Positions 11,153 to 25,444 of a stretch of 64,000 nt of DNA are shown here, in pieces. The translations under genes were made by a program, and so were the position numbers. The stretch lies in NCBI RefSeq assembly GCF_032452875.1, contig NW_026893682.1, positions 372,001 to 436,000 on the forward strand, in the 5' to 3' direction. Positions within the stretch are counted from its first letter, which is position 1; every line of letters begins with the position of its first letter. A model generated the notes under the pieces. That model was not told the DNA's origin. It worked only from the letters and a program-made list of their open reading frames with translations, and ran no database searches. This DNA comes from Bos javanicus. Taxonomy: Eukaryota; Chordata; Mammalia; Artiodactyla; Bovidae.

Positions 11153-14148
11153 ATGATCAGTGTATGATAGCAAACATGATCAGCGCATGATCAGTCACAT
11201 GATCAGCGCCATTAAGTCACGTGATCACTACATGATAGTCATGTGATCAGTCCATGCTCAGTCACGGTATCAGTGCATGATCAGCCACGTGATCAGTGCA
11301 TGATCTGTCACATGATTAGTGTATGATCATCCACGTGATCAGTGCATGGGCAGTCATGTGATCAGTGCATGATATAGACGTGATCAGTGCATGATCAGTC
11401 TCGTGATCAGTGCATGATCAGCCACGTGATCAGTGCATGATCAGTCACGTGATCAGTGCATGATCAGCACGTGACCAGTGCATGATCAGTCACGTGATCA
11501 GTGCATGATCAGCCACGTGATCAGTGCATGATCAGCCACGTGATCAGTGCATGATCAGTCACGTGATCAGTGCATGATCAGTCACGTGACCAGTACATGG
11601 TAGCTACGTGATCATTGCATGATCAGCCACGTGAGCAGTGCATGATAGCCACGTGATCAGTGCATGATCAGTCACGTGATCAGTGCATGATCAGTCACGT
11701 GATCAGTGCATGATCAGCCACGTGATCAGTGCATGATCAGCCACGTGATCAGTGCATGATAGCCACGTGATCAGTGCATGATCAGTCACGTGATCAGTGC
11801 ATGATCAGTCACGTGATCAGTGCATGATCAGTCACGTGATCAGTGCATGATCAGTCACGTGATCAGTGCATGATCAGCCACGTGATCAGTGCATGATCAG
11901 CCACGTGATCAGTGCATGATCAGCCACGTGATCAGTGCATGATCAGTCACGTGATCAGTGCATGATCAGTCACGTGATCAGTGCATGATCAGTCACGTGA
12001 TCAGTGCATGATCAGCCACGTGATCAGTGCATGATAGCCACGTGATCAGTGCATGATCAGTCACGTGATCAGTGCATGATCAGTCACGTGATCAGTGCAT
12101 GATCAGCCACGTGATCAGTGCATGATCAGCCACGTGATCAGTGCATGATCAGCCACGTGATCAGTGCATGATCAGTCACGTGATCAGTGCATGATAGCTA
12201 CGTGATCAGTGCATGATCAGCCACGTGATCAGTGCATGATAGCCACGTGATCAGTGCATGATCAGCCACGTGATCAGTGCATGATCAGTCACGTGATCAG
12301 TGCATGATCAGCCACGTGATCAGTGCATGATAGCCACGTGATCAGTGCATGATCAGCCACGTGATCAGTGCATGATAGCCACGTGATCAGTGCATGATCA
12401 GTCACGTGATCAGTGCATGATCAGTCACGTGATCAGTGCATGATCAGTCACGTGATCAGTGCATGATCAGTCACGTGACCAGTATATGGTTGCTACGTGA
12501 TCATTGCATGATCAGCCACGTGATCAGTGCATGATAGCCACGTGATCAGTGCATGAGTTACGTGATCAGTGTATGATCAGCCACGTGATCAGTGCATGAG
12601 TGCCACGTGATCAGTGCATGATAGTCACGTGACAGTGCATGATCAGCCACGTGATCAGTGCATGATCAGCCACGTGATCAGTGCATGATAGCCACGTGAT
12701 CAGTGCATGATCAGTCACGTGATCAGTGCATGATCAGCCACGTGATCAGTGCATGATCAGTCACGTGATCAGTGCATGATCAGCCACGTGATCAGTGCAT
12801 GATCAGTCATGTGATCAGTGCATGATATAGACGTGATCAGTGCATGATCAGTCACGTGATCAGTGCATGATAGCCACGTGATCAGTGCATGATCAGTCAC
12901 CTGATCAGTGTATGATCATTCACGTGACCAGTACATGGTAGCTACATGATCATTGCATGATCAGCCACGTGATAGTGCATGATAGCCACGTGATCAGTGC
13001 ATGATCAGTCACGTGATCAGTGCATGATCAGTCATGTGACCAGTACATGGTAGCTGCGTGATCATGCATGATCAGCCACGTGATCAGTGCATGATAGCCA
13101 CGTGATCAGTGCATGATCAGACGTGATCAGTGCATGATCAGTCACGTGATCAGTGCATGATCAGCCACGTGATCAGTGCATGATCAGGCACGTGATCAGT
13201 GCATGTCAGCCACGTGATCAGTGCATGATAGCCACGTGATCAGTGCATGATCAGTCACGTGATCAGTGCATGATCAGTCATGTGATCAGTGCATGATCAG
13301 CCACGTGATCAGTGCATGATCAGCCACGTGATCAGTGCATGATCAATTACGTGATCAGTGCATGATCAGTCACGTGACCAGTACATGGTAGCTACGTGAT
13401 CATTGCATGATCAGCCACGTGATCAGTGCATGATAGCCACGTGATCAGTGCATGATAGCCACGTGATCAGTGCATGATCAGTCATGTGATACGTGTGTGA
13501 TCAGCCACGTGATCAGTGCATGATATCCACGTGATCAGTGCATGACAGCCACGTGATCAGTGCATGAGAGCCACGTGATCAGTGCATGATCAGTCACGTG
13601 ATCATGTGTGATCAGCCACGTGATCAGTGCATGATGAGCCACGTGATCAGTGCATGATCAATTACGTGATCAGTGCATGATCAGTCACGTGACCAGTACA
13701 TGGTTGCTACGTGATCGTTGCATGATCAGCCACGTGAGCAGTGCATGATAGCCACGTGATCAGTGCATGATCAGTCACGTGATCAGTGCATGATCAGTCA
13801 CGTGATCAGTGCATGATCATTTACGTGATCAGTGCATGATCAGTCACGTGACCAGTATATGGTTGCTACGTGATCATTGCATGACAGCCACGTGAGCAGT
13901 GCATGATAGCCACGTGATCAGTGCATGATCAGCCACGTGATCAGTGCATGATCAGTCACGTGATCAGTGCATGATCAGCCACGTGATCAGTGCATGATCA
14001 GCCACGTGATCAGTGCATGATCAGCCACGTGATCAGTGCATGATCAGCCACGTGATCAGTGCATGATATCCAAGTGATCAGTGCATGATCATCACGTGAT
14101 CAGTGTATGATCAGCCACGTGAACAGTGCATGCTCAGTCACGTGATCT
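11153..14148 (+). repeat. Satellite between D-blocks 7 and 8, with D-less cycle
   Basis: Contains one of the longer near-consensus stretches (about 11.4-12.45 kb). A marker at about 12479 has no D-block after it; the next marker at about 13852 does. TCTCGTG near 11400 replaces TCACGTG, as in several other copies of this flank. Confidence 0.88.
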
Positions 14149-14392
14149 GGGCCTGCTGAGCTGCGTGATTACTGTCTGCTCATCTGCTTGACAATTGCCA
14201 GCTGAGCTGCACGATTCCTGCCTGTCATCTGCTTGACAATTGCCAGCTGTGCTGCGTAATTCCTGCCTGCTCAGCTGCTTGATTATTGCCAGCTGAGCAG
14301 CATGATTCCTCACACCTGAGTTCCATGATTATTGCCTGCTGACTGTTTGATTCGTGCCTACTCAGCTCTTTGTTTATTGCCTCCAGAGGCAC
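14149..14392 (+). repeat. D-block copy 8 (244 bp)
   Basis: Intact, TCTGGGCC junction, but only about 296 bp after its marker, so about five lead-in monomers are missing compared with the usual 385-411 bp. Its 3' flank has the private change GTCACAAGATTAG. Confidence 0.92.
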
Positions 14393-15896
14393 ATGATCAG
14401 TGTATGATAGCAAACATGATCAGCGCATGATCAGTCACATGATCAGCGCCATTAAGTCACGTGATCACTACATGATAGTCATGTGATCAGTCCATGCTCA
14501 GTCACGGTATCAGTGCATGATCAGCCACGTGATCAGTGCATGATCTGTCACAAGATTAGTGTATGATCATCCACGTGATCAGTGCATGGGCAGTCATGTG
14601 ATCAGTGCATGATATAGACGTGATCAGTGCATGATCAGTCTCGTGATCAGTGCATGATAGCCACGTGATCAGTGCATGATCAGTCACCTGATGGGTGTAT
14701 GATCATTCACGTGACCTGTACATGGTAGCTACATGATCATTGCATGATCAGCCACGTGAGTAGTGCATGATAGCCACGTGATCACTGCATGATCAGTCAC
14801 GTGATCAGTGCATGATCAGTCATGTGACCAGTACATGGTAGCTGCGTGATCATGGCATGATCAGCCACGTGAGCAGTGCATGATAGCCACGTGATCAGTG
14901 CATGATCAGACACGTGATCAGTGCATGATCAGTCACGTGATCAGTGCATGATCAGCCACGTGATCAGTGCATGATCAGGCACGTGATCAGTGCATGATCA
15001 GCCACGTGATCAGTGCATGATAGCCACGTGATCAGTGCATGATCAGCCACGTGATCAGTGCATGATCAGCCACGTGATCAGTGCATGATCAGCCACGTGA
15101 TCAGTGCATGATCAGTCACGTGACAGTGCATGGTAGCTACGTGATCAGTGCATGATCAGCCACGTGATCAGTGCATGATAGCCACGTGATCAGTGCATGA
15201 TAGCCACGTGATCAGTGCATGATCAGTCACGTGATACGTGTGTGATCAGCCACGTGATCAGTGCATGATGAGCCACGTGATCAGTGCATGATCAATTACG
15301 TGATCAGTGCATGATCAGTCACGTGACCAGTACATGGTTGCTACGTGATCGTTGCATGATCAGCCACGTGAGCAGAGCATGATAGCCACGTGATCAGTGC
15401 ATGATCAGTCACGTGATCAGTACATGATCAGTCACGTGAACAGTGCATGATCATTTACGTGATCTGTGCATGATCAGTCACGTGACCAGTATATGGTAGC
15501 TACGTGATCATTCCATGACGAGCCACGTGAGCAGTGCATGATAGCCACGTGATGTGTGCATGATGAGTTACGTGAGCAGAGTATGATCAGCCACGTGATC
15601 AGTGCATGAGTGCCACGTGATCAGTGCATGATATGTCACGTGACAGGTGTGTGATCAGCCACGTGAACAGTGCATGTTCAGCCACGTGATCAGTGCATGA
15701 TAGCCACGTGATCAGTGCATGATCAGTTACGTGAGCAGTGTATGATCAGCCACGTGATCAGTGCATGGTCAGACACGTGAACAGTGTATGATCAGCCACG
15801 TGATCAGTGCATGATATCCAAGTGATCAGTGCATGATCATCACGTGATCAGTGTATGATCAGCCACGTGAACAGTGCATGCTCAGTCACGTGATCT
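14393..15896 (+). repeat. Satellite between D-blocks 8 and 9
   Basis: Full set of marker monomers: CACCTGATGGGTG near 14689, TAGCTGCGTGATCATGG near 14840, GATCAATTACGTG near 15291, GGTTGCTACGTGATCG near 15338 and the lead-in marker near 15486. Little homogenisation. Confidence 0.9.
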
Positions 15897-16140
15897 GGGC
15901 CTGCTGAGCTGCGTGATTACTGTCTGCTCATCTGCTTGACAATTGCCAGCTGAGCTGCACGATTCCTGCCTGTCATCTGCTTGACAATTGCCAGCTGTGC
16001 TGCGTAATTCCTGCCTGCTCAGCTGCTTGATTATTGCCAGCTGAGCAGCATGATTCCTCACACCTGAGTTCCATGATTATTGCCTGCTGACTGTTTGATT
16101 CGTGCCTACTCAGCTCTTTGTTTATTGCCTCCAGAGGCAC
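15897..16140 (+). repeat. D-block copy 9 (244 bp)
   Basis: Intact, TCTGGGCC junction, 411 bp after its marker. The 3' flank carries GATCAGCCAGGTG and GATAGCCATGTG, the same class as the copies at 1934, 26989 and 34137. Confidence 0.92.
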
Positions 16141-19100
16141 ATGATCAGTGTATGATAGCAAACATGATCAGCGCATGATCAGTCACATGATCAGCGCCAT
16201 TAAGTCACGTGATCACTACATGATAGTCATGTGATCAGTCCATGCTCAGTCACGGTATCAGTGCATGATCAGCCACGTGATCAGTGCATGATCAGCCAGG
16301 TGATCAGTGCATGATAGCCATGTGATCAGTGCATGATCAGTCACGTGATCAGTGCATGATCAGTCAGGTGATCAGTGCATGATCAGCCACGTGATCAGTG
16401 CATGATCAGTCACCTGATGGGTGTATGATCAGTCACGTGACCTGTACATGGTAGCTACATGATCATTGCATGATCAGCCACGTGAGTAGTGCATGATAGC
16501 CACGTGATCAGTGCATGATCAGTCACGTGATCAGTGCATGATCAGTCATGTGATCAGTGCATGATCAGGCACGTGATCAGTGCATGATCAGCCACGTGAT
16601 CAGTGCATGATAGCCACGTGATCAGTGCATGATCAGTCACGTGATCAGTGCATGATCAGTCACGTGATCAGTGCATGATCAGCCACGTGATCAGTGCATG
16701 ATCAGCCACGTGATCAGTGCATGATCAGCCACGTGATCAGTGCATGATCAGTCACGTGATCAGTGCATGATCAGTCACGTGATCAGTGCATGATAGCTAC
16801 GTGATCAGTGCATGATCAGCCACGTGATCAGTGCATGATAGCCACGTGATCAGTGCATGATCAGTCACGTGATCAGTGCATGATCAGTCACGTGACCAGT
16901 ACATGGTAGCTACGTGATCATGCATGATCAGCCACGTGATCAGTGCATGATAGCCACGTGATCAGTGCATGATCAGCCACGTGATCAGTGCATGATCAGT
17001 CACGTGATCAGTGCATGATAGCCACGTGATCAGTGCATGATCAGCCACGTGATCAGTGCATGATCAGCCACGTGATCAGTGCATGATAGCCACGTGATCA
17101 GTGCATGATCAGTCACGTGATCAGTGCATGATCAGCCACGTGATCAGTGCATGATCAGCCACGTGATCAGTGCATGATCAGCCACGTGATCAGTGCATGA
17201 TAGCCACGTGATCAGTGCATGATCAGTCACGTGATCAGTGCATGATCAGCCACGTGATCAGTGCATGATCAGCCACGTGATCAGTGCATGATCAGCCACG
17301 TGATCAGTGCATGATCAGTCACGTGATCAGTGCATGATCATTCGTGATCAGTGCATGATCAGTCACGTGACCAGTATATGGTTGCTACGTGATCATTGCA
17401 TGACAGCCACGTGAGCAGTGCATGATAGCCACGTGATGTGTGCATGAGTTACGTGATCAGTGTATGATCAGCCACGTGATCAGTGCATGAGTGCCACGTG
17501 ATCAGTGCATGATAGTCACGTGATCAGTGCATGTGATCAGCCACGTGATCAGTGCATGATAGCCACGTGATCAGTGCATGATAGCCACGTGATCAGTGCA
17601 TGATCAGTCACGTGATCAGTGCATGATCAGCCACGTGATCAGTGCATGATCAGTCACATGATCAGTGCATGATCATCCACGTGATCAGTGCATGCAGTCA
17701 TGTGATCAGTGCATGATATACACGTGATCAGTGCATGATCAGTCACGTGATCAGTGCATGATAGCCACGTGATCAGTGCATGATCAGTCACCTGATGGTG
17801 TATGATCATTCACGTGACCTGTACATGGTAGCTACATGATCATTGCATGATCAGCCACGTGAGTAGTGCATGATAGCCACGTGATCAGTGCATGATCAGT
17901 CACGTGATCAGTGCATGATCAGTCATGTGACCAGTACATGGTAGCTGCGTGATCATGCATGATCAGCCACGTGATCAGTGCATGATAGCCACGTGATCAG
18001 TGCATGATCAGTCACGTGATCAGTGCATGATCAGTCACGTGATCAGTGCATGATCAGCCACGTGATCAGTGCATGATCAGCCACGTGATCAGTGCATGAT
18101 CAGCCACGTGATCAGTGCATGATAGCCACGTGATCAGTGCATGATCAGTCACGTGATCAGTGCATGATCAGTCACGTGATCAGTGCATGATCAGCCACGT
18201 GATCAGTGCATGATCAGCCACGTGATCAGTGCATGATCAATTACGTGATCAGTGCATGATCAGTCACGTGACCAGTACATGGTAGCTACGTGATCATTGC
18301 ATGATCAGCCACGTGATCAGTGCATGATAGCCACGTGATCAGTGCATGATCAGCCACGTGATCAGTGCATGATCAGTCACGTGATAGTGTGTGATCAGCC
18401 ACGTGATCAGTGCATGACAGTCACGTGATCAGTGCATGATAGCCACGTGATCAGTGCATGATCAGTCACGTGATCATGTGTGATCAGCCACGTGATCAGT
18501 GCATGATCAGCCACGTGATCAGTGCATGATCAATTACGTGATCAGTGCATGATCAGTCACGTGACCAGTGCATGGTTGCTACGTGATCAGTGCATGATCA
18601 GCCACGTGATCAGTGCATGATAGCCACGTGATCAGTGCATGATCAGTCACGTGATCAGTGCATGATCAGTCACGTGATCAGTGCATGATCATTTACGTGA
18701 TCAGTGCATGATCAGTCACGTGCCAGTATATGATAGCTACGTGATCATTGCATGACAGCCACGTGATCAGTGCATGATAGCCACGTGATCAGTGCATGAG
18801 TACGTGATCAGTGTATGATCAGCCACGTGATCAGTGCATGATGCCACGTGATCAGTGCATGATATGCCACGTGACAGTGTGTGATCAGCCACGTGATCAG
18901 TGCATGATCAGCCACGTGATCAGTGCATGATAGCCACGTGATCAGTGCATGATCAGTCACGTGATCAGTGCATGATAGCCACGTGATCAGTGCATGATCA
19001 GTCACGTGATCAGTGTATGATCAGTCACGTGATCAGTGCATGGTAGCTACATGATCAGTGCATGATCAGCCACGTGATCAGTGCATGATAGCCACGTGAT

Positions 19101-20344
19101 CAGTGCATGATCAGTCACGTGATCAGTGCATGATCAGTCATGTGATCAGTACATGGTAGCTGCGTGATCATGCATGATCAGCCACGTGATCAGTGCATGA
19201 TAGCCACGTGATCAGTGCATGATCAGTCACGTGATCAGTGCATGATCAGTCACGTGATCAGTGCATGATCAGCCACGTGATCAGTGCATGATCAGTCACG
19301 TGATCAGTGCATGATCAGCCACGTGATCAGTGCATGATAGCCACGTGATCAGTGCATGATCAGTCACGTGATCAGTGCATGATCAGTCACGTGATCAGTG
19401 CATGATCAGCCACGTGATCAGTGCATGATCAGCCACGTGATCAGTGCATGATCAATTACGTGATCAGTGCATGATCAGTCACGTGACCAGTACATGGTAG
19501 CTACGTGATCATTGCATGATCAGCCACGTGATCAGTGCATGATAGCCACGTGATCAGTGCATGATAGCCACGTGATCAGTGCATGATCAGTCATGTGATC
19601 GTGTGTGATCAGCCACGTGATCAGTGCATGACAGCCACGTGATCAGTGCATGAGAGCCACGTGATCAGTGCATGATCAGTCACGTGATACATGTGTGATC
19701 AGCCACGTGATCAGTGCATGATGAGCCACGTGATCAGTGCAGGATCAATTACGTGATCAGTGCATGATCAGTCACGTGACCAGTACATGGTTGCTACGTG
19801 ATCGTTGCATGATCAGCCACGTGAGCAGAGCATGATAGCCACGTGATCAGTGCATGATCAGTCACGTGATCAGTACATGATCAGTCACGTGAACAGTGCA
19901 TGATCATTTACGTGATCTGTGCATGATCAGTCACGTGCCAGTATATGGTGCTACGTGATCATTCCATGACGAGCCACGTGAGCAGTGCATGATAGCCACG
20001 TGATGTGTGCATGAGTTACGTGAGCAGAGTATGATCAGCCACGTGATCAGTGCATGAGTGCCACGTGATCAGTGCATGATATGTCACGTGACAGGTGTGT
20101 GATCAGCCACGTGAACAGTGCATGTTCAGCCACGTGATCAGTGCATGATAGCCACGTGATCAGTGCATGATCAGTTACGTGAGCAGTGTATGATCAGCCA
20201 CGTGATCAGTGCATGGTCAGACACGTGAACAGTGTATGATCAGCCACGTGATCAGTGCATGATATCCAAGTGATCAGTGCATGATCATCACGTGATCAGT
20301 GTATGATCAGCCACGTGAACAGTGCATGCTCAGTCACGTGATCT
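16141..20344 (+). repeat. Satellite between D-blocks 9 and 10, with D-less cycle
   Basis: 4.2 kb without a D-block. D-less cycle starting at the marker near 17371 (GCAGTCATGTG follows near 17696), a marker near 18722 reading CCAGTATATGATAG, and a lead-in marker near 19937. Near 19740 a rare GTGCAGGATCAATTACG replaces GTGCATGATCAATTACG. An open frame at 18808-19005 is pure repeat. Confidence 0.88.
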
Positions 20345-20588
20345 GGGCCTGCTGAGCTGCGTGATTACTGTCTGCTCATCTGCTTGACAATTGCCAGCTG
20401 AGCTGCACGATTCCTGCCTGTCATCTGCTTGACAATTGCCAGCTGTGCTGCGTAATTCCTGCCTGCTCAGCTGCTTGATTATTGCCAGCTGAGCAGCATG
20501 ATTCCTCACACCTGAGTTCCATGATTATTGCCTGCTGACTGTTTGATTCGTGCCTACTCAGCTCTTTGTTTATTGCCTCCAGAGGCAC
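20345..20588 (+). repeat. D-block copy 10 (244 bp)
   Basis: Intact, TCTGGGCC junction, CACACCTGAG centre, about 407 bp after a marker in the shortened form GCCAGTATATGGTGC. Confidence 0.92.
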
Positions 20589-23223
20589 ATGATCAGTGTA
20601 TGATAGCAAACATGATCAGCGCATGATCAGTCACATGATCAGCGCCATTAAGTCACGTGATCACTACATGATAGTCATGTGATCAGTCCATGCTCAGTCA
20701 CGGTATCAGTGCATGATCAGCCACGTGATCAGTGCATGATCTGTCACATGATTAGTGTATGATCATCCACGTGATCAGTGCATGGGCAGTCATGTGATCA
20801 GTGCATGATATAGACGTGATCAGTGCATGATCAGTCTCGTGATCAGTGCATGATAGCCACGTGATCAGTGCATGATCAGTCACCTGATGGGTGTATGATC
20901 ATTCACGTGACCTGTACATGGTAGCTACATGATCATTGCATGATCAGCCACGTGAGTAGTGCATGATAGCCACGTGATCACTGCATGATCAGTCACGTGA
21001 TCAGTGCATGATCAGTCATGTGACCAGTACATGGTAGCTGCGTGATCATGGCATGATCAGCCACGTGAGCAGTGCATGATAGCCACGTGATCAGTGCATG
21101 ATCAGACACGTGATCAGTGCATGATCAGTCACGTGATCAGTGCATGATCAGCCACGTGATCAGTGCATGATCAGGCACGTGATCAGTGTATGTCAGCCAC
21201 GTGATCAGTGCATGATAGCCACGTGATCAGTGCATGATCAGTCACGTGATCAGTGCATGATCAGTCACGTGATCAGTGCATGATCAGCCACGTGATCAGT
21301 GCATGATCAGCCACGTGATCAGTGCATGATCAATTACGTGATCAGTGCATGATCAGTCACGTGATCAGTGCATGATAGCTACGTGATCATTGCATGATCA
21401 GCCACGTGATCAGTGCATGATAGCCACGTGATCAGTGCATGATAGCCACGTGATCAGTGCATGATCAGTCACGTGATAGTGTGATCAGCCACGTGATCAG
21501 TGCATGATATCCACGTGATCAGTGCATGATCAGTCACGTGATCAGTGCATGATCAGCCACGTGATCAGTGCATGATCAGTCACGTGACCAGTGCATGGTT
21601 CCACGTGATCAGTGCATGATCAGCCACGTGATCAGTGCATGATAGCCACGTGATCAGTGCATGAGTCGTGATCAGTGTATGATCAGCCACGTGATCAGTG
21701 CATGATGCCACGTGATCAGTGCATGATCAGTCACGTGATCAGTGCATGATCAGCCACGTGATCAGTGCATGATCAGCCACGTGATCAGTGCATGATAGCC
21801 ACGTGATCAGTGCATGATCAGTCACGTGATCAGTGCATGATCAGCCACGTGATCAGTGCATGATCAGTCACGTGATCAGTGCATGATCAGCCACGTGATC
21901 AGTGCATGATCAGTCATGTGATCAGTGCATGATATAGACGTGATCAGTGCATGATCAGTCACGTGATCAGTGCATGATAGCCACGTGATCAGTGCATGAT
22001 CAGTCACGTGATCAGTGCATGATCAGTCACGTGACAGTACATGGTAGCTACATGATCAGTGCATGATCAGCCACGTGATCAGTGCATGATAGCCACGTGA
22101 TCAGTGCATGATCAGTCACGTGATCAGTGCATGATCAGTCATGTGATCAGTGCATGGTAGCTGCGTGATCATGCATGATCAGCCACGTGATCAGTGCATG
22201 ATAGCCACGTGATCAGTGCATGATCAGTCACGTGATCAGTGCATGATCAGTCACGTGATCAGTGCATGATCAGCCACGTGATCAGTGCATGATCAGCCAC
22301 GTGATCAGTGCATGATCAGCCACGTGATCAGTGCATGATCAGCCACGTGATCAGTGCATGATCAGTCACGTGATCAGTGCATGATCAGCCACGTGATCAG
22401 TGCATGATCAGCCACGTGATCAGTGCATGATAGCCACGTGATCAGTGCATGATCAGTCATGTGATACGTGTGTGATCAGCCACGTGATCAGTGCATGATA
22501 TCCACGTGATCAGTGCATGACAGCCACGTGATCAGTGCATGATAGCCACGTGATCAGTGCATGATCAGTCACGTGATACATGTGTGATCAGCCACGTGAT
22601 CAGTGCATGATGAGCCACGTGATCAGTGCATGATCAATTACGTGATCAGTGCATGATCAGTCACGTGACCAGTACATGGTTGCTACGTGATCGTTGCATG
22701 ATCAGCCACGTGAGCAGTGATATACGTGATCAGTGCATGATCAGTCACGTGATCAGTACATGATCAGTCACGTGAACAGTGCATGATCATTTACGTGATC
22801 ATGATCAGTCACGTGACCAGTATATGGTGCTACGTGATCATTCCATGACGAGCCACGTGAGCAGTGCATGATAGCCACGTGATGTGTGCATGAGTTACGT
22901 GAGCAGAGTATGATCAGCCACGTGATCAGTGCATGAGTGCCACGTGATCAGTGCATGATATGTCACGTGACAGGTGTGTGATCAGCCACGTGAACAGTGC
23001 ATGTTCAGCCACGTGATCAGTGCATGATAGCCACGTGATCAGTGCATGATCAGTTACGTGAGCAGTGTATGATCAGCCACGTGATCAGTGCATGGTCAGA
23101 CACGTGAACAGTGTATGATCAGCCACGTGATCAGTGCATGATATCCAAGTGATCAGTGCATGATCATCACGTGATCAGTGTATGATCAGCCACGTGAACA
23201 GTGCATGCTCAGTCACGTGATCT
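20589..23223 (+). repeat. Satellite between D-blocks 10 and 11
   Basis: Regular 3' flank to about 21.2 kb, then homogenised runs. Oddities: truncated monomers GGTTCCACGTG near 21598 and GAGTCGTGATC near 21663, and a lesion near 22720 (GCAGTGATATACGTG), where part of two monomers is lost. Marker near 22819. Confidence 0.88.
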
Positions 23224-23466
23224 GGGCCTGCTGAGCTGCGTGATTACTGTCTGCTCATCTGCTTGACAATTGCCAGCTGAGCTGCACGATTCCTGCCTGT
23301 CATCTGCTTGACAATTGCCAGCTGTGCTGCGTAATTCCTGCCTGCTCAGCTGCTTGATTATTGCCAGCTGAGCAGCATGATTCCTCACACTGAGTTCCAT
23401 GATTATTGCCTGCTGACTGTTTGATTCGTGCCTACTCAGCTCTTTGTTTATTGCCTCCAGAGGCAC
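23224..23466 (+). repeat. D-block copy 11 (243 bp, shared 1-bp deletion)
   Basis: Centre reads CACACTGAG (one C lost from CACACCTGAG). On the minus strand this shifts the frame and extends it to 92 codons. The identical deletion is in the copy at 41078 and nowhere else, so the two descend from one event. Confidence 0.93.
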
Positions 23467-25444
23467 ATGATCAGTGTATGATAGCAAACATGATCAGCGC
23501 ATGATCAGTCACATGATCAGCGCCATTAAGTCACGTGATCACTACATGATAGTCATGTGATCAGTCCATGCTCAGTCACGGTATCAGTGCATGATCAGCC
23601 ACGTGATCAGTGCATGATCTGTCACATGATTAGTGTATGATCATCCACGTGATCAGTGCATGGGCAGTCATGTGATCAGTGCATGATATAGACGTGATCA
23701 GTGCATGATCAGTCTCGTGATCAGTGCATGATAGCCACGTGATCAGTGCATGATCAGTCACCTGATGGGTGTATGATCATTCACGTGACCTGTACATGGT
23801 AGCTACATGATCATTGCATGATCAGCCACGTGAGTAGTGCATGATAGCCACGTGATCAGTGCATGATCAGTCACGTGATCAGTGCATGATCAGCCACGTG
23901 ATCAGTGCATGATAGCCACGTGATCAGTGCATGATCAGTCACGTGATCAGTGCATGATCAGCCACGTGATCAGTGCATGATCAGCCACGTGATCAGTGCA
24001 TGATCAGCCACGTGATCAGTGCATGATCAGTCACGTGATCAGTGCATGATCAGCCACGTGATCAGTGCATGATAGCCACGTGATCAGTGCATGATCAGCC
24101 ACGTGATCAGTGCATGATCAGCCACGTGATCAGTGCATGATCAGTCACGTGATCATGTGTGATCAGCCACGTGATCAGTGCATGATCAGCCACGTGATCA
24201 GTGCATGATCAATTACGTGATCAGTGCATGATCAGTCACGTGACCAGTACATGGTAGCTACGTGATCAGTGCATGATCAGCCACGTGATCAGTGCATGAT
24301 AGCCACGTGATCAGTGCATGATCAGTCACGTGATCAGTGCATGATCAGTCACGTGATCAGTGCATGATCAGCCACGTGATCAGTGCATGATCAGTCACGT
24401 GACAGTGCATGGTAGCTACGTGATCATTGCATGACAGCCACGTGATCAGTGCATGATAGCCACGTGATCAGTGCATGATCAGCCACGTGATCAGTGCATG
24501 ATCAGTCACGTGATCAGTGCATGATCAGCCACGTGATCAGTGCATGATCAGTCACGTGATCAGTGCATGATCAGCCACGTGATCAGTGCATGATAGCCAC
24601 GTGATCAGTGCATGATCAGTCACGTGATCAGTGCATGATCAGCCACGTGATCAGTGCATGATCAGCCACGTGATCAGTGCATGATCAGTTACGTGATCAG
24701 TGCATGATCAGTCACGTGATCAGTGCATGATAGCCACGTGATCAGTGCATGATCAGCCACGTGATCAGTGCATGATAGCCACGTGATCAGTGCATGATAG
24801 CCACGTGATCAGTGCATGATCAGTCACGTGATCATGTGTGATCAGCCACGTGATCAGTGCATGATCAGCCACGTGATCAGTGCATGATCAGTCACGTGAC
24901 CAGTACATGGTTGCTACGTGATCGTTGCATGATCAGCCACGTGAGCAGTGCATGATAGCCACGTGATCAGTGCATGATCAGTCACGTGATCAGTGCATGA
25001 TCAGTCACGTGAACAGTGCATGATCATTTACGTGATCAGTGCATGATCAGTCACGTGACCAGTATATGGTAGCTACGTGATCATTCCATGACGAGCCACG
25101 TGAGCAGTGCATGATAGCCACGTGATGTGTGCATGAGTTACGTGAGCAGAGTATGATCAGCCACGTGATCAGTGCATGAGTGCCACGTGATCAGTGCATG
25201 ATATGTCACGTGACAGGTGTGTGATCAGCCACGTGATCAGTGCATGATCAGCCACGTGATCAGTGCATGATCAGTTACGTGAGCAGTGTATGATCAGCCA
25301 CGTGATCAGTGCATGGTCAGACACGTGAACAGTGTATGATCAGCCACGTGATCAGTGCATGATATCCAAGTGATCAGTGCATGATCATCACGTGATCAGT
25401 GTATGATCAGCCACGTGAACAGTGCATGCTCAGTCACGTGATCT
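23467..25444 (+). repeat. Satellite between D-blocks 11 and 12
   Basis: Regular 3' flank (TCTCGTG, CACCTGATGGGTG), then a homogenised run of about 1 kb, then GGTTGCTACGTGATCG near 24911 and the marker near 25069. Confidence 0.9.

Noticed and set aside
23209..23487. 92-codon minus-strand frames at 23209-23487 and 41063-41341
   Set aside because: They exist only because a 1-bp deletion joins two frames of the same repeat. Same low-complexity content, no recognisable domain.
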